This document shows positions 21,354 through 33,010 of a DNA stretch of 62,000 nucleotides, piece by piece. The translations under genes and the position numbers were made by a program. Numbering within the stretch: position 1 is the first letter of the stretch; each line of letters starts with the position of its first letter. The stretch comes from Gnetum montanum (Eukaryota; Streptophyta; Gnetopsida; Gnetales; Gnetaceae): contig MNCI01020931.1 of the NCBI GenBank assembly GCA_015680685.1, positions 337,704 to 399,703 on the forward strand. Direction: 5' to 3'. The notes under the pieces are model-generated. The model did not search any database, had not been told where the DNA came from, and saw only the letters and a program-made list of their open reading frames with translations.

Positions 21354-23760
21354 ATGTTTGAAAACCATAACATGGCTTCAATCAAAGACAAATTACCATT
21401 TGCTAAAGAAGCAAAAAGAGGCCATGATATAAGAAGTAATGAAGAAGATTGGAGTATGCCAATGCAAGCAAGAATTTCATATGTTCATCATGATTCTTAC
21501 TATTCAGACCTCACTCTCATGTTTCACCAGGATAGGAAAATAAGGTGGAGAGATCTTAAGGGTAACATTGTTCTACCACCACAATGTTCAACGCTTATCA
21601 TGTTGCAAACATCTCTAAGAGGGATGAACCTAAGTGATGGACTTGACAACTATCATGTGACTAAACACATGACAAGGCCTTATGAACCCATGGAAGATCA
21701 ATCAAGGAGAGATATGGCCATGGAAACCAAACAGGAGCAAAGTAAAGGAAATAAGGTCAATCCTCTTATTGTCTTAGAAGAACTTGATGGAGAGGAATTC
21801 ATTACTAAACAACTCAACAAAAATCATGAAGTCCATTCTCAAATACCTATCATCCAATTGGAGGAACCTGTTAAAGTTCAAATACATTCCACCCAAGCAA
21901 AGACACCTAAGAAGGAGGCAACTGACTCAAAGTACTAGTAGGACTCAAGGCCAAAGGTTTCTATAGGATCCCGTAGAGAAGAATAGAAAAGTCATGAAAG
22001 GAGGATAAGTTGGCATCATTCTTCTACTATCTCATCCTCATCCTCATAATCATCTATAGGCTTTAAAAGGAGAAGATCAAGGAACCAAGACCATGAAAGG
22101 GAGAGAAGAAGAACTCATGATCATCATGACTATTGCCCAAGGCATTCAAATGAGGAATATGAAGACTATGAACAAAGAAGATGGAGGGATAGAAGAGAAG
22201 ATAGCTAAAGGCATGAGCACCAAAGGGGATACCACTAAAATAGACCCAACAAACTCAATTACAATGATGAACCCCTATTGGCTACTCAAAGCATGATAAA
22301 CATCAAGGAAGCTATTTATATTCCATCCATGCATGTCAAGGATAACCATATCAAATAGCTAGATATTAATAACATGCCTAGATTTGAGGGTGGTTACAAT
22401 GTTGATCCGTAAAATATTGAGAGTGATTGGTAGAAATTAAAGCTATTTCCACGAATGCTCATGAAAAAAGTTGAGAATTGGTACAATTTTGTTGAACTTA
22501 AATCAATTAGATGATGGAGTACCATGCTAGAGATTTTCAATGATAAATACCAAACTTATTATCAAGTGTCCAACTTAAGAAAAAAAATCCAAGGATGGAA
22601 GCAAGGGATCCATGAATCCCTTGATGCAACAATGGGTAGGTATTATTCACTACTACATAGATGCCCAAGTTATGCATTATCTTAATGGAAATTGCTAAGA
22701 CACATCATCAATGGGCTACATAACAAAACTAGAGAGACTCTTAGGGTTTATGATCAAGGTAGATTGTTTGAAATGTCCACCCATCGAATATAAAGATTAA
22801 TTGACCAAGTGGCAAAAGAGGAAGAAGAGTTAAGGAAAAGAGAATAATCAGAAGAATATAATAGAGATTCATCTATTAGGAAGAGGGAATCAAGAATTTG
22901 CAATGCATAAGTAGAAGAAACCTTGGACCAGGTAATTCTAAAGAAGACTCTACCTATTTGAAAATCTATTATTGACATAGCATCATAGATAGATAAGATG
23001 TGGGATTTAGTTGATGAAAAAGTTATAAAAGCTTTAAAGATTATGAAAGAATGAACAAAGTAAGCATTTGGAAAAGGCAAGGATAAGAAAAAGAAAAGAG
23101 ACTTTGGATGAAAAGGAAAAGTGGTCTCAGTGGCTAAGTGTTCAGACACAAGATTTGAAGATGAAGAGGGTTGTGCTATATGCCAATACAAACATCCCAA
23201 GAAATATTGTCCTGTAATGGAACATTTGCAGGAAATAGGGACATATGCACTTAACCCTAGTTTTGTTAAGAAACATATGCCCAAATGATTACCTTATCCT
23301 CAAGGTAATTACCGGTAGAACCTCCAAACCATGTACTATCCAAGTGGAGCTTACCCATAGCCACAGGAGTAGTATCATCAATATTGGCAATAATTCCAAT
23401 CATGGACTATTCCACCACCATGGAAACAATATTCATATCAGTAGCCAGATCCATATGGATACTACGTATAATGTCCAATTTCTTCTGATAATGTAGCTAT
23501 TCAATCTCTATAATACCATCCCACTGAGTACCATAGACCAACACCACCAAGGAAAAATTCAAACTCATACACGCATTCATCTACAACTGGTTCTTCCAAT
23601 CAACATCTAAATCCTCTATCACTAGTGCCACCTCTAGTCATGTAGGGGGAACTGTCATTACAACCACAACAGAAAAGTACAACAAGTGTGGTTCATACAC
23701 AAAAGCACATGATCACAGATAAGCCATAATCTAGGAAATGATCATTCTTCCAAATGAGTC
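21354..23760 (+). pseudogene. Element B gag (broken)
   Basis: A 194-codon open N-terminal part (21,354-21,938) starts MFENHNMASIKDKLPFAKEA and contains EDWSMPMQARISYVHH and RWRDLKGNIVLPPQCS, both found in C or D at the same place. An Arg/Ser/His-rich linker follows in a shifted frame. The capsid-like domain begins near 22,300 (MPRFEGGYNVDP at 22,374; MGRYYSLLHRCPSYALS at 22,630). The zinc knuckle CAICQYKHPKKYC is at 23,172-23,210, and a Pro/Tyr/Gln tail runs to about 23,760. Many internal stops are TAG/TAA where Gln is expected. Confidence 0.8.
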
Positions 23761-23929
23761 TTGAGAGGGTATGAAGGATGGGGAGCACATTCACTTCTAC
23801 TCCATCCATATCCAGTCCTTAGAAGATGACAAAATTCTCTCTTCATCGAATGCTAATGTAGCTATTGTCATGTTTATACAAATAGTAATTCATTGGATAA
23901 AGGTAATAGCCCTTCCATAAAAGTGAACA

Positions 23930-24540
23930 TATCTGGGAAGTCCCTTAGATTATCTTCAAGTAGCAGGGTAGAAATCATGCAAGGCTCTACTTGATTCTAG
24001 GTTAGGGATAAACCTAATCTCACAAGACATGTATTAGGCCTAGAATCTTCCACCATTAAAGAAAAGTAACATTCAATTAGAGGTTGCAGATCAGTCAATC
24101 ATAGTTTCACTTGCATAAGTGGATGATGTGAGCACCACCATCAATGGTTGGTCCTACCCTACAAATTTTCTAGTGATTCATGTAAGTAGAAATAAGTTAG
24201 AATTCCCAACCATCATGGGAAGAGCTTAGCTTAGCACAGTTGATACCAAGCTTAGTATTCGTGACTTGTCCTTGGAAATTTCCAAGCAAGATGAAGCTGG
24301 CATTATAGAGAGATGTAGAGTTTCATGTATTGCATGTAGTGATAATGGATGCAATTGCATGTAGAGGATATGTGCCATTAGACAAAAAGATACCAAGGCA
24401 TGCAACAAATGTATCGAAGAAATATGTGTGCAAAAATATTTGTATGTGACAGCCACACAACGAGAAGACACCCAATGGCTAATCATAAATGAAGAAACTC
24501 AATCCAACAAATACATGGAACTAGAAAAATAGATTGTTAG
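23930..24540 (+). pseudogene. Element B protease region (broken)
   Basis: Frameshifted. Blocks seen are STTINGWSYPTNFLVIHVSR at about 24,132, FPTIMGRA at 24,208 and LSTVDTKLSIRDLSLEIS just after. It ends with VTATQREDTQWLI, as in A and D. The active-site block (near 23,975) is mutated beyond a clear Asp-x-Gly. Confidence 0.65.
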
Positions 24541-24652
24541 TGCCTACATAAAAGAGAAAAATAAGTTGGAGTGAATAAGAAAAAGGCATTTCTACCCATG
24601 AATTAGTTAAGAAAAAGAAATAGACTAGTCACAACTAGAGATTCTAGATACT

Positions 24653-25143
24653 ATGGAGAAAGAACCATTAGAATTAAAGGCCCCATTGATGAAATTAGGA
24701 TATGCTTTCTTAAATAACAAAAATCCAATAATAATCAATGCTAACTTAAAAGAAGAACAAAAAGAGAAGTTACTAGAAGTTGTTAATAAGTGGCTTACTA
24801 CATTCGCGTGGTCTTATGATGAGATCATGGGATTGATCCAAGAATTTATCAACATTAAATATACATTCATCCAAGAGTAAAACCAAGTCACCAACCTACG
24901 AGAAGGATTAATCCAAAACTAAAAGAAGTATTTAAGCAAGAATTGGAGAAATCACTAAAGGTAGGATTCATCTATCCTATTGTAGATAGTGAATGTATTA
25001 GTCCTTTAGTGATAGTTTCAAAGAAGGGGGATAAGTGGAGAGTGTGCATCAAATTTTGGTTGTTGAATTCTATAAAATTCAAGGATCATTTCCCTATATT
25101 ATTTATGGATCTAGTCCTAGATACTATTTTAGGAAATGAGTAT
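24653..25143 (+). pseudogene. Element B reverse transcriptase, 5' part
   Basis: A 75-codon connecting region (24,653-24,880) precedes the RT start at 24,943: LKVGFIYPIVDSECISPLVI, then a VSKKGDKWRVCIKF block, then LLNSIKFKDHFP, then LDTILGNEY. It stops exactly where element C is inserted (25,144). The next residues of the motif (YSFLDGYNGYN) are at 36,859 on the far side, which shows B was continuous before C arrived. Confidence 0.9.
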
Positions 25144-26050
25144 TGATGAGTGGTGAGGTATCCCTACACTCAACCATACGAATATGAGCATTCACGCATG
25201 ATCCGGTCGAACTTCACAGATGGACTAGTTGTGATATCTAAATAGTTACTCGTTGATCGCATTTTGCTGTCTTCCCACTTGGACTAGTATTTGCTTTGTC
25301 ACATATGGTTTAGTATAGAGTGAGGTGTATGATGTGATCCTAAACTAATGCTACTCCTGGAGGTAATGGAAAATAACTTTAATTAAACTAAAAGGGAGAG
25401 AGAGAGAGAGAATCTAACTAAGAGGAATTGGGTGAAGAGAGTCTACGCTAATAGGAAAGGGGAGGAGAGAATCTAAGCTATCCTAAGTGTGATGAGCATC
25501 CATCCCTTAATCATCCATACACATCTTGGACCTCATGTACTACCACTAAGATTACCAAGCACATGTCCTAGATACGCTACTAGGATACTAAGTAGTCACA
25601 CTTAAATGCTCATGATTAAGTCATAGTCATTCCATGTTTAATAACAGGGATAGAAAATGAGGGTGAGAGATATTAACTATAAAAGTAATAAATAAAAATA
25701 ATAATTAAATAACTAAAACTAAGTGGATGTTACAATGATGAATTAATCTCGATCTTTATTTCTGGTCATGTGCATGTCCAAGTACATCACACTCGAATAA
25801 AGGTGTCATACAATTACAATCATCACACTATGGGCATGCACTAGGAGAAAAAGGTTGAGAAGAGCTAACAAAATGACTATAAAACTAACTAACTAAGACT
25901 AATTTCTAACTTACTTTCCCATGCATCCAATTATGTATTTATAGGCTCACATAGGAACCACGATATTGTGTACCCGATATCGCTAGCTAGGCTATGATAT
26001 CACGTATCCAATATCAAGGGTCCAATATCAGAGCCTGAAATGGTTCATCA
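25144..26050 (-). repeat. Element C 3' LTR
   Basis: Plus-strand ends are TGATGAGTGG and GGTTCATCA. In element sense U3 starts TGATGAACC and holds five to six GATATC or near-GATATC motifs (25,960-26,035), then a CCTATAAATAC TATA box (25,937-25,947). A (GA)n tract lies at 25,396-25,410. Confidence 0.9.
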
Positions 26051-26084
26051 TATCCCCACGACTGAATGAAAACTCGTCCTCAAG
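26051..26084 (-). other. Element C polypurine tract
   Basis: Element sense reads GAGTTTTCATTCAGTCGTGG followed by GGATA, abutting the LTR. It is the same as in A and E. Confidence 0.8.
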
Positions 26085-26239
26085 TTAAACAAAATGAGAA
26101 CAAGCTCAATTAATTACATAGTGGATAGGTATGGGATTATTGACTGACTAGGAATTTATTTATGCCGCAAGTTAGAATTGAATACAAAAAAATTGGGACA
26201 TGGACACAAAATTATAAAATTATAAAATTTTATTGGAAC

Positions 26240-28495
26240 TCATGTGGTTCTAGGTGGCGGTGGCTCTTCCATGGGTCACTTCCCCTTGTCTTGTGCTCTA
26301 GGTTTTGGGATCTAGTGGCTTTGAAGGAGTGCCTGAAGCTTTTCCTCTTTAGTTTAGGGGTCCTATGTAGTCCATGCTGATGCTCCAATGTTTGATGGAG
26401 TTGGCACTTCCCATGGACATGAAAATTGTGGGAACATCTAATTTACTTTGACATACCAGGCCACAAACAACCATTGTTCCTCCTTGTAGGCTCTGGATTT
26501 ATCCGTGTAGTCCTAGTAATCTATAAGCCATTGAGCCAAGTCTACCATGACATCTTTCTACCCTTGGTAGCTAGCCTTAACCACTTCCAATTTAGAATTT
26601 GTGACTTCTAGCCTTTATAATGTTTTCTTGTGTTCCATAAATTCTTTTTCATATTTGGCATAGGTGGTAACTACCTACTTCTCTAGCTCTGTTCTTGGGC
26701 ATCCTACTGTTAACATGGCTAGGTTAGCATACCACAGGTTTGCCAGTTCCATGTACTCTATAAGATCTTAGATCTACAGGTCCTAGCTTTTGAGCTCTAC
26801 TTGGTGGACGAATGCATATGTGTCCAACATGGCCCGCTAATTAGTGTGTTGAGCATTGAAGGTGTTAATGTGGTCCTTGGCCATATGGATCTCTTTCTCG
26901 ATGACTTGCTTGTACATCCTCACTTGGTCTCTAAAATGCTCTTTCAATTTTTTATGTTGCTTGGTCTCATTTTGTGATGCACTTATTTCAATGGCTTTCT
27001 TTTGAAAAATTATACGTACCTCCTTCATTGAGAGGGTTTGATTCTCTTTGGCCAAGCGATTCATGTCTTGGTTGACCTTGGCCAACTGTTCTCATAACTG
27101 TTGAAAATTTTCTTCAAGAACATTCTTTTCTTTCTCCATAGTGGTCAACTGAATATTGTCTATGGTAAGCTATTTATTTTCTTCTTGCAAGGCCTTGAGT
27201 GCTTTGGCATGCACATATGTTTGCGCTTGTGCCTTGGAAGCATCCCAATCAGCCTTCTCCTTCTCCTTCTATTTAAATGAACACTTCACCCCATGTGTGA
27301 TCTATAGAAACTATGGGCTATCTAGTGTCATCAATGATGTAGAAGAGATTAGCATCATCATGACTTCCCCAACTGATCATCTTAGGAATGGCCCTAAGAT
27401 GGCTCATCGACGGTCAATAATCCTATGGCGTTGATGGCGGTTGGTCTCATTGGCTCATGTTGGGCCCTGCTCCTTGCTATTGACTGGGCCTTGTACTTGG
27501 TAGTTGGCTAGGCCCTGTAGTTTGAGTTTTAGTGGGCCCCACTATCTATTCTTGTTCTGGCTCCAATGTCTCACTAGTGCTCTTCCTTTGGGCTCGTGGC
27601 TTTAGCAATTTAGTGAACGAAGCATTTTGGACTCTTCTGGGGATGTCATTGGTGTACCCCAGAATTCCAGCATGCCTACACAGCTGCCTAATGAGGTAAG
27701 GGAAGGGCAACATGAACTTCCCTATCTTGTGTTCTTCAAACTGCCTCAAGATCTCCATGAGATACAGATTGGGAATGTTAGCATTAACCTTGCCTATCAA
27801 TATTGCACTTTCTCTTGGTGCATACGTTGAGATTATGTTTAATCCTTTCATGGGGAAGATGTGATAAGTGCCAATCTTCAAATATATTCTTTCTTCCAAC
27901 GTCAACTCTCCATATGTCTTGCCTCCTTGCCGTACATCCTTTCCAACCAAATTCTTCACACATCAACATCAGAGCGAGTGGATAGGTGAGCAAATTTTGG
28001 CCATGTATTTAGAAGGTTTAACACTTTTGAAATGGCCTTGATGGAAAAATATATAGACACACCACCAATGTCAATTGTGGTGCCTTCCTCTTTATTATGC
28101 CAAAATTGATACATTTCTCCTAAGTACCAGGCACCACTTTCAAAGAGGATGGGCCATAATGGGGACCCTTTGAGTTGGTCCCTAATGGCCTTGGGAGTGA
28201 ACTCTGTGAAACATCCAAAGTTTAGTTTCATGATCATAGCTACTAACGTGGACCTTTCATGGATTGCCTACACGCATTCTAGGGACAACGTGAGATGTTA
28301 TCCATGTTCAGGTGCTTCAGTCACTTCTCCTTCTACTTGTCCCAATTGCACAGTAGTAGGAGGCTCTTGATGGATGCTAAATGATTGTGCCTCCTGCTCT
28401 ACACATTCCTTAGAAGACACTTGATCTTTACCTCTCCTTGGTTATTTGGACACACCTTGAGAGGGTCCTCCTTGTTGTTCATGTTTAGGAATCAT
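26240..28495 (-). pseudogene. Element C additional ORF (aORF), broken
   Basis: Homologous to the aORFs of B and D. The ATG at 28,495 directly follows GATTGTAG. The N-terminus is short and basic/Gln-rich. The conserved globular domain spans about 28,240-27,546: FTEFTPKAIRDQLKGSPLWP, SGAWYLGEMYQFWHN, AHLSTRSD, IGTYHIFPMKGLNIIST, YLMEILRQFEEHKIGKFMLP and FPYLIRQLCRHAGILGYTND. A coiled-coil region follows (27,085-26,837, MAKVNQDMNRLAKENQ onward). The end is marked by a PMEEPPPP block near 26,270 that B shares as PMEEHHH. There are several frameshifts. The domain pattern recalls the 'putative plant transposon protein' family (PF20167); this is an inference from motif spacing only. Confidence 0.75.
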
Positions 28496-28749
28496 CTACA
28501 ATCACACGGGGCCAATCATTAGTAAGGTTTCTTACAAGATTTGATGTATACCTTACTTATTGCCTTAAAATTTTTTTTTCTTATTCCGTGTGATTTAGAG
28601 CTAGGAAATTTTATGAAAATGTCCTTTAAAAGTTTTAATATTGGACCCAATTCAATTAGGTGGCTTCAATATTTAATTTAATTTCCCGGTGTAGGTGAGG
28701 AGATAAAATTATTTTTAGCAATATGTTTATCATTTTTATAATCAATTAC
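28496..28749 (-). other. Candidate intron directly upstream of C aORF
   Basis: In element sense the donor is GAGG|GTAATT at 28,749 and the acceptor GATTGTAG at 28,496, followed at once by the ATG. Length is 254 bp, against 263 bp in B. The donor block is alignable with B's (CCTGAAGGATACTATAGAGG in C, CCTAGAAGGTGTTATAGGGG in B). Confidence 0.5.
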
Positions 28750-28999
28750 CCTCTATAGTATCCTTCAGGTGATGATGAATTTCAAAAAATTTATGCATAG
28801 TTTGAAGTGTACCCTTCCCCCACGACTAAGTTGAACACTCTGAGTTTAGGTAGGTTAAGTGGAATGGGAATCGGAGCACTAGCAAGCGAGTTATGGCTAT
28901 TTGATCAAGAGGTGCACAAATTGCAAGTCGTAGAAGAAAATTTGAAAAACTCTCCTCACATGAATAGTTGAAAATGATGTTGATGTGCATAGGGGGTCC

Positions 29000-29075
29000 A
29001 TATATATAGTTTCTGTTGATGAAATATCGCGTACTCGAAAGCGTGACGTCGATATCATGTCAGACCCGATATCAC
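29000..29075 (-). promoter_or_regulatory. Internal promoter-like block of C (GATATC cluster + TATA)
   Basis: In element sense, GATATC occurs twice plus a GATATT (29,075 down to 29,022), followed by CTATATATATGG (29,009-29,000). The aORF ATG lies 514 bp downstream. The arrangement copies C's LTR U3, which also has a GATATC cluster followed by TATA. Confidence 0.55.
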
Positions 29076-30461
29076 GACCTATTTAAAATAGGGTACTTAG
29101 AAAATTTGATGAATTTCTAAAATTTCAAAGCCAAAAATTAAGGATTTGAGGTTAGTTTGAAGAGTCCAAGGTGTTGTTAAATAGACTGGAAGGCACAAAA
29201 AGTATAATGTGGTAGGATCTGACAATGAAATTCATAAGTTAGATGAGGAAAAAGGATGTGTTTTGGTACATAGGAATGGTTGAACTGGAAGGATGATAAG
29301 GGAAAGAATAACGTTGATAATGTAGTATTTGGAGGGTATAAAATAATGGGATGGTGATGTGCAACAAGTACAAATTATAAAAGTTACGCAAGTGGGTCCT
29401 CCCTAAAGCAGGTTCTTACCTATGATGCCCTTATGTAACCACACCTTAAAATGTCTGTAGGTACTAGAAGGGTCAAATGTAATCTACACTGATGCAACAA
29501 AACACACACATATTAAATACCACTGTGATGAGGTATAAATTCAATGCTACATAAGACATGGGTCACAAATACATGAATAGTGAGATGAGGCGAATTGTAG
29601 AAGGGATTGCAGAGATTGGGACATGAGGTAACTGACTTAGGACATAATGAATCTTGTGTGTAGGGCATGCTTAACGTGTCATTAGCCTATTGCTCCAAAA
29701 TCAAGACCAAGTCCATTCCTTTGATTAGTGACATCACATTATTTCATCCAATGATGGACAACCATAAGAGTACCATGACAAAAAGGCATATGATCTCTTG
29801 ACATTTTGTCCAAGGGAGGAGTGATTTAGAATTTCTCTATGGCACATGTTTTTTTTCTTTTCCAACCACTTTGGCACTTTTTTTTTCCAACAGTGAATTG
29901 GAGAAGCTGCCAACCTTCAGGCATGGGTGCATGTCTTTCCAGTGGAACCCCCAGAACAACATTGAGTTTCTTTATTGAGCACCTTTATTACTCTTACTCC
30001 CATTGTTCATTAGATCTACAAGGATCTAAATACAACCAAGCTTCATGATAACTCCTACAGATGTCACTAAAGAGAATCCACAAGTCCCCTTGATGTCATA
30101 CCCTGGTCATTCCTTCTTAGTCCATCATTCTTCACTCTAGGCATAATGAGCACAATGTTACTTTAAGTTTTAATGATGTCAAGAATATCATTGTACCAAA
30201 AGTAGGACCTATTGTTAATAGAGTGGGTGGGTGGATGTGATGGGCTCATTGTCCAAATAATTAATCACCTGAGATCTAATAGCATAGAATAATACCTTAA
30301 TCAATGAGTCACATGATTGCTTTATTTATAGATGAGATTACTCATAAAAAGATAAAAAGACAAAAAGATAAAATAATAAATTAAAAAAATGAAAAACTAG
30401 AAAATAAAAAATTGTAAAATTAAAGAAAAGAAAAAATATTTATTAATCCTGCTTATTAGGA
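29076..30461 (-). other. Element C post-pol untranslated region
   Basis: No coding region is seen. It is alignable in inverted orientation with B 39,400-40,860, for example the GCATGGGTGCATGTCTTTCC block at 29,921. It contains the conserved AGGGAGGACCCACTTGC block (complement at about 29,390-29,408). Confidence 0.65.
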
Positions 30462-30500
30462 TGGAGGATACCCCCCCATAACTAAATAGTTGAGCATGGC
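30462..30500 (-). other. Internal polypurine-tract-like site of C
   Basis: Element sense reads CCATGCTCAACTATTTAGTT followed by ATGGGGGGGTATCC. It is the counterpart of the sites at 18,391 (A) and 57,811 (D), including the shared CCATG[CT]TC upstream block. Confidence 0.55.
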
Positions 30501-30505
30501 CAAGA

Positions 30506-30952
30506 TTAATAAATGGAAGGTTGAGATCCTTGCATGTTGGTATCTATTGATGTGGTGGTTGGAATGTACCTAAGTTGGGGTTCACATGCTTGATTAAAGT
30601 TGGCATAGTGGGAAAAATTATATGATGTGGTTAATTGATAAGGAGTTGACCCACTATGGCACTCGTGACTATAAGATGGTATGCAAGGATTGGTATGTCT
30701 CCCTACATGGCTATAGTCATTAGGCCCCATATTTGTTGGAGTTTTGATTGGTGGCCTTGATAAGATAACATGAGGCATTGGATTCGAGGAGAAGGATGCA
30801 CCACAGTGTTGAACTTGTGCTAAGTTGGAAGATGTAGTGGTTTTGGAACTGAGGTGTCCCTTTCTATAGTCATGTCTAAAGAAGGGACATCCTCGATGTT
30901 GTGGAGGATTCCCACTACTGTTGATAGTAGTTGCACAAGTAATTGTTGGCAC
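30506..30952 (-). pseudogene. Element C gag C-terminal tail
   Basis: 148 open codons rich in Ser, Thr, Pro, Tyr, His and Asn, ending TNMQGSQPSIY. This resembles the Pro/Tyr/Gln-rich gag tails of A and D that end in MQGELP or MQGEIP. It joins directly to the internal polypurine-like site, so everything from protease to integrase is missing. A CPFFRHDYRKGHLSS stretch could be a relic of a second Cys/His motif, but I would not rely on it. Confidence 0.5.
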
Positions 30953-32150
30953 ATTTTGGCCATTTAATGGAGCAAGCTTTGTGAGGTTGTGAAGCTAACA
31001 TTGCCAATATTTTATTTGGATAAAGACTGATAAAAGAATAAGTTGTTAGAATTGGGTTTTTACTGTATCGTAAAAATCTAATTTTTCTAACGGACCCATA
31101 AAACCAAGTCGCTGTCTTGTACATAGTTGGACATCATGTTGTTTTTGTAATTTATTATGGAAAATACACGGCCACCGCAAGGTCACGGCCAAGCCAACAA
31201 ACACCTCCACAGCCGTTTCTCTACACCACCACCATTGACGTTGCTTGAAATGCTGATTCAGAACAAGAGCAAAAAGTTGTAGGCAATCCCAAGGTGCACC
31301 GAAACCCTACACAAAACTGCCACCAGACGAACTGAAAGAACATGGATGATGTATACATTTTCTTTCAAAATGATCAACACAGGGGCACTACTCTTTAATC
31401 ACCATGGCCTAAAAATGTGAACAGTGAATTTATTTCATTGCTTTATTTTTATCATGGAGAAGATGGACAAGGAATTGCATATGAGATGCTGCAAACAAGG
31501 TTCTATAAATGAAAAAATCCTGCACATTCAAGAAGTGCATGTCAAAAGGGCTTCTCCATTGCTGCCTTTAGTATATCCATTGGAAATGTAGAAAAAAAGT
31601 TGCAAAAGATGATTGGGTTTGTAGAGAATGTGCAGGTGGTACATGAACTTCAATGATCCTGGCTGCACAAGATAAACACATTCCTGTGGTGCTAGTGGTG
31701 GCATTTCTGATCCAGTCAGCCAACACCAAACCATGAAATTTTAGAATTTTTCTTGTGGACATGAATAAATCCTATAGGTCACTTTAATGGGCTATGAGTT
31801 GTGGTAACTGACCTTAATCACCGCCCATTATGCTTAAGTTAAATATATAAACCTGCAACTTCGAGAAGGAGAACTCAAATTTCGGCATGGAAATGCTGCC
31901 CTTTCTGACCTTATATAAGCAGGGACTTATTTGCTCTCTGCAACCTTGTTCAATACAATAACAGTTATAGGGAAATGCAAATCCATTGCCTGCAAATCTG
32001 AACCCCTGTAAATCTGATCCCGAGACCAATTATTTTGTTTCACGCCCATTTCAATCGCAAACCCAGAATGTTGTTTCTTCATCTGCTAGTACCTCGCATC
32101 AGTCAATAAATGAGGATTTTTGGACTCTGGTTTCATAAATTATTGAGTTA

Positions 32151-32560
32151 GTGGTGGAGAAAGGGTGTACTTTTAACCCATCTCTTAAAAACCTTGCTCA
32201 CAGACTGCTAACTACCCACGTTGAGAGGATTTTGGGCATGCTGAAGGATCCAAAAAATGCCCTAGAATTTTTTACGTTTTATGAAGGGAATCCCTTGTTT
32301 CAAACACAGCATAGCATGTCATGGGATTCTTATAATGAAGCTTTTGGAAGGCAGGGACTATGTTCTAGGCGAAGATTATTAGGATTTCAATTAAATCTTG
32401 TGCTGATGTTGCAAAGATGGAGATGATCATGGAGTTACTGGAAAGATTGCAAAATGCTCAGAAAAAGATGTAACGTCATTCGGCACAGAGATGGCGCATA
32501 CTGGGGAAGCATTTAATATTTTTAACGGCATTTTGACCAAGTATGAAGATCATACGTGGT
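32151..32560 (+). pseudogene. PPR-protein-like gene fragment
   Basis: A 91-codon open stretch includes LLTTHVERILGMLKDPKNAL, then EFFTFYEGNPLFQTQHSMSW, then DSYNEAF. This is the look of the N-terminal part of plant pentatricopeptide-repeat proteins: a helix ending in DPxxALxFFxW, then 'F.H...SYN.MI'. After a frameshift near 32,340, another frame gives MAHTGEAFNIFNGILTKYED, similar in form to a PPR helix pair. Most of the gene is absent. The orientation is opposite to element C. The identification rests on motif appearance only; a database comparison would decide it. Confidence 0.45.
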
Positions 32561-32633
32561 CTGGAATATGGATTAATTTCATCAAGTTAGGGGCCAAAGA
32601 TATGACTCCCCAATAGATCCTAATAAATCTATA

Positions 32634-32652
32634 ATATATATATATATATAAA
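32634..32652. repeat. (TA)n microsatellite
   Basis: A short run of alternating TA just after the PPR-like fragment. Confidence 0.9.
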
Positions 32653-32848
32653 GTGACTTTTGTATTTTTATAATGATAATAACTTCTTATAGAAGTCATA
32701 ACCTCCTATGGTAGTTATAACTAATTTTCTAAATGTTTGTAACCACTATAAAAGACACTTGTCACCCTCAGCTTTTTTGTCTCCACAATGGCCACTTGAC
32801 AACTAAATGGGACACGTGTCAACTACAACCTTTTTCTCTCCATGGTGA

Positions 32849-33010
32849 ACACTTGGCAACTGAATGAAGACACTTGGCAACTGAATGAAGACACTTGGCA
32901 ATTGAATAGGACACTTGTCCATTGTAGCTTTTTTATCTCTATGGTGGTTAAACCACCCAAGATATTTTTGTAACTTCCCTACCTACCTTTGAACCCTATA
33001 AAAAGGCTTC
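32849..33010 (+). promoter_or_regulatory. 21-bp tandem repeats followed by a TATA box
   Basis: ACACTTGGCAACTGAATGAAG is the 21-base unit; copies start at 32,849, 32,870 and 32,891 (the last diverged). Looser relatives (ACACTTGTC, ACACGTGTC) lie on both sides from 32,755. CCCTATAAAAAGGCTTC at 32,995-33,011 is a good TATA box. The architecture resembles an LTR U3/R junction, but no partner LTR is seen. Confidence 0.5.

Noticed and set aside
22754-23284. 176-codon minus-strand open frame
   Set aside because: It is the reverse shadow of element B gag (capsid domain and zinc knuckle), which has cross-element homology on the plus strand.
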